Positions 15,482 through 23,406 of a stretch of DNA of 64,000 bases are shown here, one piece after another. This stretch comes from a virus. Under the pieces are notes generated by a model. The model saw only the letters and a program-made list of their open reading frames with translations, did no database searches and was not told the origin of the DNA. Numbering within the stretch: the first letter of the stretch is position 1; every line of letters begins with the position of its first letter. The stretch covers positions 62,001 through 126,000 of the IMG/VR virus record IMGVR_UViG_3300042564_002756; one strand, given 5' to 3'. The position numbers and the translations under genes were made by a program.

Positions 15482-15683
15482 CTTGTATTCCTTCTTTGTT
15501 AATAAGTTCAATTACTTTCAGTATTGAGTGCCGAGTCATATAACACTCATCCTTGTAGCGTTGTATAATTTCGTCTTTGGTAAGTGGACTGTGTCTGAAA
15601 CCAACTTCTAGCGGATTGTATGTTGGATTTTCTAGACAGTTTGCCCAATATTCAAGATTCACTAGAATATCAATAGTCTTCAT
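15468..15683 (-). CDS. Hypothetical protein, 71 aa
   Basis: Start at the ATG at 15683 (MKTIDILVNLEYWANC); a TTG three codons upstream is possible. Overlaps the upstream gene by 14 bases. No function recognised. Confidence 0.65.
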   Translation of the reverse strand: MKTIDILVNLEYWANCLENPTYNPLEVGFRHSPLTKDEIIQRYKDECYMTRHSILKVIELINKEGIQDGNG

Positions 15684-15873
15684 CTGGACCAAATACTGTT
15701 AGGATACTTTGTATTTCTTCAAATACTAGTTTATATTGTCTGACTGCTTTTAATAGTTGTTTATCTTGAATATCATCAATGTTTAGATAATCAAGGAACG
15801 TATGTTCAATTCCTTCGTACTCTGCTTTATTCCACAGTTCTTCATTACTGAAACCTTTAACTAGTTGTGCCAT
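15670..15873 (-). CDS. Hypothetical protein, 67 aa
   Basis: Helical acidic protein (MAQLVKGFSNEELWNKAEYEG) with a TAATG junction to the phosphoesterase gene. No function recognised. Confidence 0.7.
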   Translation of the reverse strand: MAQLVKGFSNEELWNKAEYEGIEHTFLDYLNIDDIQDKQLLKAVRQYKLVFEEIQSILTVFGPDEDY

Positions 15874-16466
15874 TAAATCATTCCGATACTTTCAAATAGT
15901 AGCCTATCAATAGGCCACTGCTTTTCACGGTAATTCTTTGCATCAAGAGCAAGATCTTCAATATTGACTGGTGTATAGTTCCGCATTTCTACACATACGG
16001 AAGTATAAGGGCCCATTTTTGGCGAACCCATTGTATGGGTATGACCGTGAACTTGGAACATCGGTGTGTCAATATTCTTGCCACGGAATAGTGAAGATGG
16101 ATGTAATGGCACGTGATGAAAGACTAAACCATGATCAGTAAACATTCTCCAAAATAGTGTCTTCTTAAAAAATCCACCACTCGATAGAAATTGAATATCA
16201 TCGTGATTACCAACGATCAATCGCTTGGAGCCATTAAACTTTGGCCACGCGATTTTAAACTCGTCTTTGCTCCCAAAAAACGTGTCACCAAGTGTGTATA
16301 CAATATCACCAGGCTTCACAACAGAATTCCAACGGTCGATCAAGAACTCATTCATCTGATCTACAGTATCAAATTCACGAGTACGATTACCTTTATAGTC
16401 AATAAAATTCAAAATGTTAGCGTGATTGTAGTGTAAATCCGAAATAACCCAGATATCTTTACTCAT
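15873..16466 (-). CDS. Calcineurin-like metallophosphoesterase, 197 aa
   Basis: Carries the full metal-binding series of this superfamily in order: SDLHYNH (9-15), LGD (about 59-61), VGNHD (about 85-89), FHHVPLH (about 117-123) and HGHTH (about 140-144). Short size suggests a small-substrate phosphodiesterase or phosphatase of the YfcE type. First gene of its unit, behind the promoter at 16494-16521. The window holds a second family member at 24822-25511. Substrate unknown; a nucleotide or RNA-end role would fit the neighbourhood but is inference. Confidence 0.9.
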   Translation of the reverse strand: MSKDIWVISDLHYNHANILNFIDYKGNRTREFDTVDQMNEFLIDRWNSVVKPGDIVYTLGDTFFGSKDEFKIAWPKFNGSKRLIVGNHDDIQFLSSGGFFKKTLFWRMFTDHGLVFHHVPLHPSSLFRGKNIDTPMFQVHGHTHTMGSPKMGPYTSVCVEMRNYTPVNIEDLALDAKNYREKQWPIDRLLFESIGMI

Positions 16467-16493
16467 GATATATTCTTTCTTTGTACTCAGTTT

Positions 16494-16521
16494 ACTATAT
16501 ACAAAATATAGTAAATGTCAA
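16494..16521 (-). promoter_or_regulatory. sigma70-type promoter
   Basis: TTGACA (16521-16516), 16-base spacer, TATAGT (16499-16494). No TATACTGATTC element. Drives the unit from the phosphoesterase down to 13725. Confidence 0.7.
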
Positions 16522-16784
16522 CCATTTTTTAACTTTTCCCACACTTCTTGCATTATTTTTAGTGAAAGTTGATCTGGGTGCTCGAGAGCATAATCAACAC
16601 CATCACGTATCTCGGGAGTCCAACTTGTATCCCAGAGTTTAAATTCATTCCGAATTGTCCTTCCGATAGTTCCATGATATACTGACAATTTGTCTTTTGG
16701 TGTATTTACAAATTCTTTCTTTATTTCTTTAAGTGTTTCTTTATTCAGAAGTTGCACGACTTCACTTACCATATCATCAAACAT
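16518..16784 (-). CDS. Conserved hypothetical protein, 88 aa (DUF6794-like)
   Basis: The core NTPKDKLSVYHGTIG...IRNEFKLW...HPDQLSLKIM resembles a small family of unknown function in which a Tyr-His-Gly and an Ile-Arg-Asn-x-x-x-Leu-Trp pattern are conserved, followed by HPDxMS. Family name is my best recollection. Lies directly behind the helicase gene, one base after its stop region. Confidence 0.65.
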   Translation of the reverse strand: MFDDMVSEVVQLLNKETLKEIKKEFVNTPKDKLSVYHGTIGRTIRNEFKLWDTSWTPEIRDGVDYALEHPDQLSLKIMQEVWEKLKNG

Positions 16785-16785
16785 C

Positions 16786-17895
16786 TTAGTTCCTCACCAA
16801 TTTAATTTTTTCACTTGCTCTTGTTACCGCAGTATAAAGCCACTTCCACCTATCATCACGGAAACACCACGACTCGTCTTGGATCAAAACATACGGCCAT
16901 TGAGAACCTTGTGCTTTGTGAGTTGTAATTGCATATGCATAATCAAATTGTTGTGAACCCTTTAGGAGTTTCCAATCTGGTTTTGCAACATCATCCATGA
17001 ATAAACTTTTGTGAACCTTTGCCATAATCGGTGGCCGTTCTTCATCTTGTGACTCAAGTCTCATGTGCATAAAACTTGTTTTATATTTAGAAGTAAGAAT
17101 TTGTTGAATGTCAAAAATCCCGCCATTGAAGATACCAAGGTCTTTATCATTCTGTAAACAAATAATCTTGTCTCCGACCACTGGTGTATCTGGATCAAGT
17201 TTCTTCAATTTACGAATTTTTCTATTCATTTCAAAACGAGTAATATTTCTTCCAACCAATAATTGATCTGCTTCTAGAACATCTTTAGAACTTATCTTTT
17301 CAACCACACTACTTTGCTCATAGTCACCATAATCTGGCATGATACCTTGCCGAACTTGAGTTGCTAGATAGATAATTGGATTGTCTTTTGCCTGGCGATG
17401 AATTTCAGTCAACATGAAGTCCGGTGTTCCGGCAGTAAAATATCCAGTGCCTGAAATAGGTGGCAACTGACCTGGATCACCTAGAACAAGAATTGGTTTT
17501 TTAAACCACAAAAGATCCTTGGCAAGATCTTCATCAACCATGGAACATTCGTCAATAATAATCAGTTTTGCACTATTAATGAACGAACCTTTATTTAAGT
17601 GAAAAGTCACTTCCCCTGTATTCTTATCTTGTTCTGCAAGGTAGATCATGCTGTGGATTGTTCGAGCTTCCTCACACCCATTTTTGCGCATGACCAGTGA
17701 TGCTTTACCTGTAAATGCCCCGAAAAATACGTCACCATCAATACCTTCCGCAAAATGTTTGGCCAGAGTAGTCTTACCTACACCAGCAAACCCGCCAAGA
17801 TAAAAGAATGGTTTGTCGGGTCTTCTGCTAGTGTAATACTCTTGCACCCATTTATCTACGGCCTTTAAAGCCTCATTTTGTTGTGATGTCCACAT
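16786..17895 (-). CDS. Dda/RecD-like SF1 DNA helicase, 369 aa
   Basis: Walker A GGFAGVGKTT at residues 34-43, Walker B IIIDECSMVD (about 125-134), motif III GDPGQLPPI, and C-terminal AITTHKAQGSQWPYV (motif V) with YTAVTRASEKIKLV (motif VI). This matches T4 Dda, a 5'-3' helicase acting in early replication and recombination. The ATG at 17895 has AAAGGAT seven bases upstream; the open frame to 17925 lacks such a site. A terminator at 17954-17979 separates it from the NAD unit upstream. Confidence 0.92.
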   Translation of the reverse strand: MWTSQQNEALKAVDKWVQEYYTSRRPDKPFFYLGGFAGVGKTTLAKHFAEGIDGDVFFGAFTGKASLVMRKNGCEEARTIHSMIYLAEQDKNTGEVTFHLNKGSFINSAKLIIIDECSMVDEDLAKDLLWFKKPILVLGDPGQLPPISGTGYFTAGTPDFMLTEIHRQAKDNPIIYLATQVRQGIMPDYGDYEQSSVVEKISSKDVLEADQLLVGRNITRFEMNRKIRKLKKLDPDTPVVGDKIICLQNDKDLGIFNGGIFDIQQILTSKYKTSFMHMRLESQDEERPPIMAKVHKSLFMDDVAKPDWKLLKGSQQFDYAYAITTHKAQGSQWPYVLIQDESWCFRDDRWKWLYTAVTRASEKIKLVRN

Positions 17896-17909
17896 AAAAT
17901 ATCCTTTAT

Positions 17910-17951
17910 AGTATAATGGTACCAATTTAACATATATATTTGATTAGTCAA
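17910..17951 (-). promoter_or_regulatory. Possible weak promoter before the helicase
   Basis: TTGACT (17951-17946) stands directly behind the terminator, and TATACT (17915-17910) just before the helicase leader, but they are 30 bases apart, too far to pair. The leader also shares GGTACCATTATA with the region at 36405-36419. A promoter is expected here; the exact boxes are unclear. Confidence 0.35.
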
Positions 17952-17953
17952 CT

Positions 17954-17979
17954 AAAAAAGCGACCGAAGTCGCTTTTTC
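17954..17979 (-). terminator. Rho-independent terminator, bidirectional
   Basis: Stem AAAAAGCGAC/GTCGCTTTTT around a TTCG tetraloop (read on the minus strand), with T-runs on both sides. Ends the NAD unit right after the gene at 17980-18234. Confidence 0.9.
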
Positions 17980-18234
17980 TTATTTTGTCTTTTCAAGAAC
18001 TTTTTTCATGAACCTGTGCTCTTTAATCTTAGGGTATAGAGCGATTCCAATTTGTCTTGTATTTTCGAGCATTTTCTCTGTAACAACTGGCCGTGTCAAT
18101 TCAAATAATGCTTGATTTTCAACTTTGATCCGGTTATTTCGTGCATCATTGAGTTTCCAAACATTTGCCATCCATTTAACATACTCTTTATATTCTGGAG
18201 TATGCATTTCATCGGCTGTGAAGTACATTTTCAT
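17980..18234 (-). CDS. Hypothetical protein, 84 aa
   Basis: Basic helical protein (MKMYFTADEMHTPEYKEYVKWMAN...) starting one base after the nadV stop and ending at the terminator. Probably co-expressed with nadV. No function recognised. Confidence 0.7.
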   Translation of the reverse strand: MKMYFTADEMHTPEYKEYVKWMANVWKLNDARNNRIKVENQALFELTRPVVTEKMLENTRQIGIALYPKIKEHRFMKKVLEKTK

Positions 18235-18235
18235 G

Positions 18236-19735
18236 TTAATACCTATCTACAATAACGTCTTCGTACTCTGCTGGTTTGAGCTCAGACCGCTCACGAACTT
18301 GCTCGAACGTAGACTTGTTGAACAGCTCGCCGTTCAGGTATACCAGCTTCAAGAGGTTGTCTTCTGGTGTTACCATTTCCTCTGGTAGAGTTCTGTATCC
18401 GCAAGACCCCAAACCACATTGGCGTACCAGAGCAAGACGACCCTCTTTAGACTTTTTGCCGTGATCGCCAACTGGATCCTTGCTGAACCCAACCCAAGGA
18501 CCGTCAGCAATTCGAATTGCACTGGCCTTCATTGCATATTTCAGAGTATCACGATTCCATGCTTGCAACAGTCCGCCTCCCATACCAAATGCGATATTCT
18601 CTAGACTATAACCTGCCGCAATGATATTGTCAACAAGTACTTGCAGAGTATGTTCGTTCAAACCGTCACCTTGAATAACTTTGACAATAGGTGATCCGTC
18701 TGGACGTTTTGCAAGAACTTTGTAGCCCTTGCTATTGACAGTGTAGCCAAAGCATTCTGCGAGGATGTCCATGATTTCAATTGGAACGGTCATCGGATCG
18801 CCAGAGTCAGGGCGGACGACCAAAGTGCCACCACTGTCGATCACCAAGTCTTTGAGTTGATTACCCCAAAGTTCACGAACTGCTTCGTAGATGTTGTAAC
18901 TATCAGACACGCAGGCATAGATGCTTCCCGCAAAGCTGAACTGCGTAACCATATTGCGGTATGCTTCAACCTCGTTAGCACGACCCCAGCTGGTAACGGT
19001 GCTGTGCTCACTAGCAGGAATGGTCCGAGCAACAGGAGGTGCATCCAGACTAGTAATGTCAGCATCGTAGTATGCATATGCACCAAGAATACCTTCGACT
19101 GTATCCGACCCCCAGAAGTTAACCAAGTGACTCATACCACCAAGAACAGCACTTTCAGTTGAGCTTACACCGCGTCCACCAAAGTCGTGCAGAGCAAACT
19201 TGATCACCAAATTCATCAACACGTCAACGGGAATGTCAGAGGTTTTCACCAGAGCCTTTGCAATGATCTTCTTGAACTTACGGCTCTTGGTAGCAACAGT
19301 AGAAGGATACCAAACCCCACGCAACAGTGCCATTTCGATGTAGGAGGTCAGCCAGCCAAATCCACTCGTGGTATTTTTGACCTGCACTTGGACGTTATGA
19401 GTTTCCATAACGGTTCCCTCTGGAACGGCAGTGATTTCGAGTGGCAAAAATCCACCAAACTCGTTGAGCACACGTTCCCAACCTTCACGATTGAAGGGAG
19501 CGCCGTATACTTTGAAGATCAGCTCAGCAAAGTTGATGTCCGCCATAGTAATTGGTGTGGTCATGTAATCCATGATCCAAGCCTGTCCACCAAAGAAGGT
19601 ACTTTTGTCTTCCCCACCACGAGACTCAATATATGAGCTGATGTGAGTTGTGCCTGGCGGGTATTGTTTAAATTGGGATGGTTTGTAACCGTCAGTGCGC
19701 AGAATCGCAGTGAGTAGGTGTAGAATGTTTTTCAT
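18236..19735 (-). CDS. nadV: Nicotinamide phosphoribosyltransferase
   Basis: 499 aa, the usual length of NadV/NAMPT. It joins nicotinamide and PRPP to make NMN. Family signatures: TDGYKPSQFKQYPPGTTHISSY near the N-terminus (residues 14-35), FGGRGVSSTESAVLGGMSHLVNFWGSDT in the centre, and VVRPDSGDP plus IQGDGLNEHTLQVLV in the PRPP-binding half. With the downstream NadM-NUDIX gene it completes a two-step route from nicotinamide to NAD+. It has its own promoter and a structured leader (19733-19784) shared with two other genes. NAD+ is depleted by several anti-phage defences, so a role in restoring it is a reasonable inference. Confidence 0.95.
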   Translation of the reverse strand: MKNILHLLTAILRTDGYKPSQFKQYPPGTTHISSYIESRGGEDKSTFFGGQAWIMDYMTTPITMADINFAELIFKVYGAPFNREGWERVLNEFGGFLPLEITAVPEGTVMETHNVQVQVKNTTSGFGWLTSYIEMALLRGVWYPSTVATKSRKFKKIIAKALVKTSDIPVDVLMNLVIKFALHDFGGRGVSSTESAVLGGMSHLVNFWGSDTVEGILGAYAYYDADITSLDAPPVARTIPASEHSTVTSWGRANEVEAYRNMVTQFSFAGSIYACVSDSYNIYEAVRELWGNQLKDLVIDSGGTLVVRPDSGDPMTVPIEIMDILAECFGYTVNSKGYKVLAKRPDGSPIVKVIQGDGLNEHTLQVLVDNIIAAGYSLENIAFGMGGGLLQAWNRDTLKYAMKASAIRIADGPWVGFSKDPVGDHGKKSKEGRLALVRQCGLGSCGYRTLPEEMVTPEDNLLKLVYLNGELFNKSTFEQVRERSELKPAEYEDVIVDRY

Positions 19736-19784
19736 AATAGAACTCCTCTATTGTTAGTGTTGTTACCAATTCTCTCTGAACTGG
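19733..19784 (-). ncRNA. Structured leader of nadV (two-hairpin element)
   Basis: Read on the minus strand: hairpin 1 CCAGTTC-AGAGA-GAATTGG (7 pairs, one G-U), a 13-base linker, then hairpin 2 AATAGA-GGAGT-TCTATT with the ribosome site in the loop, ending at the ATG. The loops AGAGA and GGAGT are identical in two other leaders while the stems differ and still pair. Confidence 0.7.
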
Positions 19785-19794
19785 ATTTAGTTTA

Positions 19795-19822
19795 AATATA
19801 TACTACTTTACTTGTTTGTCAA
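19795..19822 (-). promoter_or_regulatory. sigma70-type promoter of nadV
   Basis: TTGACA (19822-19817), 16-base spacer, TATATT (19800-19795). Transcription would start about ten bases before the structured leader. Confidence 0.75.
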
Positions 19823-19829
19823 CTGATTC

Positions 19830-20123
19830 TTATGCGGCTTGATCTTGGGCATCATGCCATTCTACAGTCCATTTTTGTAATTTTCTGTGGCCTTTTGGCC
19901 AATCATTCATGCCAAGGTATGTGACTTGATCACAGCATGGGCATTTAAAGCATACAGTTGGATTACAATCACATTTTTCATCAAAGTAACCTGGGCGATA
20001 GCGTAGATCATTCCAATCAATTTCAAGTAGTGCTTCGCAGCCTTCATTATCGCCACCCCAACCAGTGCAGCGATGTTGAATGGTCCATTGTTCTTTTGTT
20101 TTGCCTAGTTCAAGAATTTTCAT
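19830..20123 (-). CDS. Zinc-ribbon-like hypothetical protein, 97 aa
   Basis: Several Cys and His arranged as in a zinc ribbon: CTGWGGDNEGC near residue 19, then CDCNPTVCFKCPCCD near residue 50. Begins MKILELGKTKEQWTIQH, like a family of small phage zinc proteins. Follows the NadM gene and a 47-aa gene in the same unit, with GGAGAAGCT before the ATG. Confidence 0.75.
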   Translation of the reverse strand: MKILELGKTKEQWTIQHRCTGWGGDNEGCEALLEIDWNDLRYRPGYFDEKCDCNPTVCFKCPCCDQVTYLGMNDWPKGHRKLQKWTVEWHDAQDQAA

Positions 20124-20151
20124 AGCTTCTCCAATACTTCATCTAATTCTT

Positions 20152-20295
20152 TCAGGAAACTCCAGGCGGGATTATCGCCCGAAGTATGTTTTCATTATCA
20201 ATATATAATGAAACCAAATAACCTAATTCTTGAAGTTCTCGTTTATTGGCAGAGATATTCAAGACATAATCTGATGCTGTTAGTTGTACATCCAT
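20152..20295 (-). CDS. Small hypothetical protein, 47 aa
   Basis: Starts at 20295 (MDVQLTASDYVLNISA), four bases after the stop of the NadM-NUDIX gene; the longer frame to 20445 lies inside that gene. Weak ribosome site (GGAT). Real by position and composition, but not certain. Confidence 0.55.
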   Translation of the reverse strand: MDVQLTASDYVLNISANKRELQELGYLVSLYIDNENILRAIIPPGVS

Positions 20296-20299
20296 TTGT

Positions 20300-21364
20300 T
20301 TATCCAATGTTAATGAAGTTGTCGATGATATGAAAATGATCTTCGAAGAGCTTCTCTTGTTTGACTTGGTTGAATGGAACCCAGAACGCTTTTTCAGCAT
20401 CATCGGAACCTTTGACCTTTGGAAGTTCACCAACACCAAGGTCAATCAAGAATGCCTGTGTGATGGTACGACCACGAGATGAGCGGTTCGGAGCATCAAA
20501 AGTCTTGGACTCTTTGATAGAACCCTTGAGAACGGGAACAGGAACCTTGATTTTTGTTTCCTCTTTCAACTCACGGATAGCCCCATCAAGCATAGTTTCA
20601 TCTTGATTGAGGAACCCGCCAGGCAGCGCCCATAGTCCTTTTCCTGGCATGTCGCCACGTTTCACGAGAAGGATGTGACCTGACTGAATAACAACAGAGT
20701 CAACAGTCATGAAGGTTGGTGGGAACGGCGCAGATTTCCAAGCTTCCTTGTATTTCTTGACCATATCATATTCTTTAGAAAGAGTATCCCATGCACCGCC
20801 AATTTTGGCATTTTGCATGATAGTATTAGCCATCGCATCATATGAAGGTTTTGGCATTGCGGCAGCAATTTTACTTGGGGACCCATTTTCACCGAACAAC
20901 ATCTTCCGAATATCAGTAGCATTGATACCGTTAACATCACCAACTTCGACATGGTCCTTCCAACGAGGAAAGATGTTCAAGTAGTAACTAGTACTGTCCT
21001 TCGAATGACCGATAAGACCAACATCTTTTGCATCAGGGACGGTTTCATCAACAATCTTCTGGATCGCGTTGACCCACTTGTTGTCGTCATATGGAAAGTC
21101 AGAGACTGGAACCACTTTGATGCGAGGTGTCTTGTTTCGACCCTGTGCACCGTCATAAGTGAAGTGCTTTGGTTCATTGAAGCAAGCTTCAATCATAGTC
21201 TTGCGTTCTTGGAATGTAAAGGGATTTCGGATATTTCGTGCGGCAAAAGAGGAACCGACTACGATTACTACTTCTTTTGCTTGTTCTAATGCAGCATCAA
21301 TAACTGCTTTGTGTCCATTGTGAAACGGTTGGAATCTTCCGATAAAAACTAGTGCATCGCGCAT
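20300..21364 (-). CDS. Bifunctional NMN adenylyltransferase / NUDIX hydrolase
   Basis: 354 aa in two domains. Residues 1-190: nucleotidyltransferase fold with GRFQPFHNGHKAVI (HxGH motif) and later signature NGINATDIRKMLFG (ISSTxxR-like); this makes NAD+ from NMN and ATP. Residues 220-354: NUDIX box GGFLNQDETMLDGAIRELKEET, for hydrolysis of ADP-ribose or a related dinucleotide. This domain order is that of known NadM-NUDIX enzymes. Starts at the ATG at 21364; the TTG two codons earlier is not preferred. Its leader (21362-21410) is the same two-hairpin element as nadV, and its promoter is at 21418-21446. Confidence 0.93.
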   Translation of the reverse strand: MRDALVFIGRFQPFHNGHKAVIDAALEQAKEVVIVVGSSFAARNIRNPFTFQERKTMIEACFNEPKHFTYDGAQGRNKTPRIKVVPVSDFPYDDNKWVNAIQKIVDETVPDAKDVGLIGHSKDSTSYYLNIFPRWKDHVEVGDVNGINATDIRKMLFGENGSPSKIAAAMPKPSYDAMANTIMQNAKIGGAWDTLSKEYDMVKKYKEAWKSAPFPPTFMTVDSVVIQSGHILLVKRGDMPGKGLWALPGGFLNQDETMLDGAIRELKEETKIKVPVPVLKGSIKESKTFDAPNRSSRGRTITQAFLIDLGVGELPKVKGSDDAEKAFWVPFNQVKQEKLFEDHFHIIDNFINIG

Positions 21365-21410
21365 TTGCAAAAACTCCTTTTGCTATATTGAGTGATCCTC
21401 TCTGGATCAC
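21362..21410 (-). ncRNA. Structured leader of the NadM-NUDIX gene
   Basis: On the minus strand: hairpin 1 GTGATCC-AGAGA-GGATCAC (7 pairs), linker TCAATATA, hairpin 2 GCAAAA-GGAGT-TTTTGC with the ribosome site in the loop, then the ATG. Same loops as in the nadV leader, different stems. Confidence 0.75.
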
Positions 21411-21417
21411 ATGTTTA

Positions 21418-21446
21418 TTTATAATCTATAGTTGGTATTTTGTCAA
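21418..21446 (-). promoter_or_regulatory. sigma70-type promoter of the NadM-NUDIX gene
   Basis: TTGACA (21446-21441), 17-base spacer, TATAAA (21423-21418). The -10 is also part of a TATAAATA octamer (21423-21416), so a late promoter could overlap it. Confidence 0.75.
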
Positions 21447-21449
21447 CAA

Positions 21450-22091
21450 TTATTTACGACCAGTTGGGCAATTTCGTTCGGCACCACGTTTCTGGTATGT
21501 TTCAGCAATCGCCAATTCATGATTAATTGAGTTACCTTTCAGTGCATACACATCTTTTGAAACACTGATTTTAACAAATGTACGAATACCAGGTTGAATG
21601 TTTGTATCAACTTTATGCAAGACTCGTTGATCAAGTTTCATGAGGTTCTTATTTGCATAACGGAATTGTTTTGACGGATCAGGTTCACATAATTGGTTCA
21701 TTTCATCTAGTGAATGAACATGATCAGCAGAAAAACTGTGAAGTGAATTGTCACAGAAAAACACTGTGGGATTTTTGTCAGACCAAATGTAGTTTAGATC
21801 ACCCGTCATAAAACCATCGCTGTGCCAACCAGGGCGATTGCCAGGTGTTTCGGGTTTGACATAAAGTGTTTTTGCAGTAATGTAAACATAATCATTGTCC
21901 CATTCATCGGCACGATCAAGTTTTACTTTTTCAACTAATGGCAAGAATTGCATTAGATTTGCGGGGATTACGGTATCAGACATGCCAGGAGTTTTAATTG
22001 GACAATACATCCAAAACATCATTTCAGTAGGATCAAGTTCTACCGGACCTAAATTTTCAGGTTGGGTTCCATAAATCTTATCAGTCGTCAT
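21450..22091 (-). CDS. Putative 2-oxoglutarate/Fe(II)-type oxygenase, 213 aa
   Basis: Residues around GWHSDGF give an HxD pair, and about 70 residues later RVLHKVDTN and PGIRTFVKISVS supply a distal His and an Arg, the spacing of an Fe(II)/2-oxoglutarate double-stranded beta-helix enzyme. The assignment rests on these motifs only. It is expressed behind a leader (22089-22137) nearly identical to that of the NadM-NUDIX gene, so it belongs to the same control group. Such enzymes in phages can hydroxylate nucleobases, proteins or small metabolites; the substrate here is unknown. Confidence 0.6.
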   Translation of the reverse strand: MTTDKIYGTQPENLGPVELDPTEMMFWMYCPIKTPGMSDTVIPANLMQFLPLVEKVKLDRADEWDNDYVYITAKTLYVKPETPGNRPGWHSDGFMTGDLNYIWSDKNPTVFFCDNSLHSFSADHVHSLDEMNQLCEPDPSKQFRYANKNLMKLDQRVLHKVDTNIQPGIRTFVKISVSKDVYALKGNSINHELAIAETYQKRGAERNCPTGRK

Positions 22092-22137
22092 GATGCAAAA
22101 ACTCCTTTTGCGGTATCAATGATCCTCTCTGGATCAG
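22089..22137 (-). ncRNA. Structured leader of the putative oxygenase gene
   Basis: On the minus strand: hairpin 1 TGATCC-AGAGA-GGATCA, linker TTGATACC, hairpin 2 GCAAAA-GGAGT-TTTTGC, then ATC and the ATG. Third copy of the two-hairpin element. No promoter is visible between it and the upstream 39-aa gene, so transcription comes from 22297-22325. Confidence 0.75.
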
Positions 22138-22148
22138 ATGCTTATTTA

Positions 22149-22268
22149 TTAATTTGCTTTACAGATGCGAACCATCCAACGGTAAAAACCGAATTTTCGG
22201 CTTTGACTGACTTTAGCACCTTGAGAAAGAATAAAGTCACGGTCGATATTCATCTTACGTAGAGGCAT
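22149..22268 (-). CDS. Small basic protein, 39 aa
   Basis: Behind the class A promoter at 22297-22325, with AAAAGGAAC before the ATG. Very basic (MPLRKMNIDRDFILSQG..., SRKFGFYRWMVRICKAN). A small basic early protein of this kind could bind nucleic acid, but nothing more can be said. Confidence 0.65.
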   Translation of the reverse strand: MPLRKMNIDRDFILSQGAKVSQSRKFGFYRWMVRICKAN

Positions 22269-22296
22269 GTGTTGTTCCTTTTCACCTTATAGAATC

Positions 22297-22325
22297 AGTA
22301 TAAACTATTCAGGTGGTACTGTCAA
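22297..22325 (-). promoter_or_regulatory. Early promoter, class A
   Basis: TTGACA (22325-22320), 17-base spacer, TATACT (22302-22297), element TATACTGATTC. The spacer ACCACCTGAATAGTT matches that of the promoter at 6731-6759. Confidence 0.9.
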
Positions 22326-22630
22326 CCCTTCTTTTCACAATCGGGATAAGTACAATGCAAATTATGTAAAGGGCAGTTACCGTTTTCATCTTTGTTTGGA
22401 CATATTGACTCTGTTTCTTCTAATAGACTAATGAGTCGTTCAGCACCTGCTTTTGCATCAGCTGCCATTACATCAGGTGAATATCCAAGCAGATATGCAG
22501 CAACCATGGCACCATAAAGGGAAGCAAGAAGATCATCAGCATCTTTACTATCTTCAAGTTGTTGCAGCCATTCCTGTAGGTGAATGGCTGCATTATTATT
22601 GATTTTCTTTACTCGTTCATCTTCACTCAT
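22322..22630 (-). CDS. Hypothetical protein with Cys-rich tail, 102 aa
   Basis: N-terminal 75 residues helical, then a Cys/His tail (CPNKDENGNCPLHNLHC...CEKKG) with four Cys and two His that could bind zinc. ATGA overlap with the Thg1-like gene; its stop overlaps the next promoter. Confidence 0.7.
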   Translation of the reverse strand: MSEDERVKKINNNAAIHLQEWLQQLEDSKDADDLLASLYGAMVAAYLLGYSPDVMAADAKAGAERLISLLEETESICPNKDENGNCPLHNLHCTYPDCEKKG

Positions 22631-23406
22631 TTCACATATCCTACTCTCTGGTCAAGTGTATAGTCACCAAAGAACACAAGATCAAGTTCTTGAATTTTAG
22701 TTCGTTTAACAAGAACATCAGCATCTGGACGTTTATGTTCTGGTATCTTCATAAGTTCTGCTTGAGTCAAATATGACTCAACAGTAACTGGCTTTGCATA
22801 AGTGCCATACTTATATTTGTTTGGAAGCTCGGCCCAATCAGTAAAATAGTCAGACTTAAGAAGTGCTTTCATTTCTTCACCTGATAGACCGTGCATCTTC
22901 GAATGACCCACAGTCCAACGAAATAGTGATGAAATACTGTTCTTTCGAGCATCTTGAACACGCCACAAAAGTACGTTTGATGCTTCGGCAAGGTCAGGAA
23001 CAGCCCATGCACGGCAGTCAAAGAAAGCAGGTTTATCCATCTTTACACACTCAGAAAGAGTGGCATTAAAATGGAATGTTGCCATAGATGCAAGGATCGA
23101 GTTGATCTTTGATACTTTACCACCGAACATATATTCAGATGACTTCTCACCTGGTGTGTAGATCAATGTGATTTCGTCCGATTGTGTATACCCAATACTT
23201 GCATGAGTGTACTTGACAAGGTTCATCATAGTGTTGACCATGACACCACCAAGGATATCATCGAATGGCTTCTTGAAACCTTTTGTGAATTTACTGAAAC
23301 CTTTGCCGTCGATCCGAACACAAAGGATCTTATCAATTGGTACATAAGCTTCTGTATATTCGTGTTCGTGTGCTTTCATCCTGTCGCCAAATTCATCGTT
23401 TTTCAT
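22627..23406 (-). CDS. Thg1-like 3'-5' RNA polymerase (tRNAHis guanylyltransferase family)
   Basis: 259 aa. The catalytic core of the Thg1 family is clear: LCVRIDGKGFSKFTKGFKKPFD (metal-binding Asp in RIDGKGF, residues about 30-50) and YTQSDEITLIY (second carboxylate pair, about 74-84). Family members add nucleotides to the 5' end of RNA in the reverse direction; many bacterial and phage members repair 5'-truncated tRNAs rather than add G-1 to tRNAHis. With two RNA ligases in the same genome this points to RNA repair. It overlaps the 87-aa gene before it by 14 bases. Confidence 0.92.
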   Translation of the reverse strand: MKNDEFGDRMKAHEHEYTEAYVPIDKILCVRIDGKGFSKFTKGFKKPFDDILGGVMVNTMMNLVKYTHASIGYTQSDEITLIYTPGEKSSEYMFGGKVSKINSILASMATFHFNATLSECVKMDKPAFFDCRAWAVPDLAEASNVLLWRVQDARKNSISSLFRWTVGHSKMHGLSGEEMKALLKSDYFTDWAELPNKYKYGTYAKPVTVESYLTQAELMKIPEHKRPDADVLVKRTKIQELDLVFFGDYTLDQRVGYVK

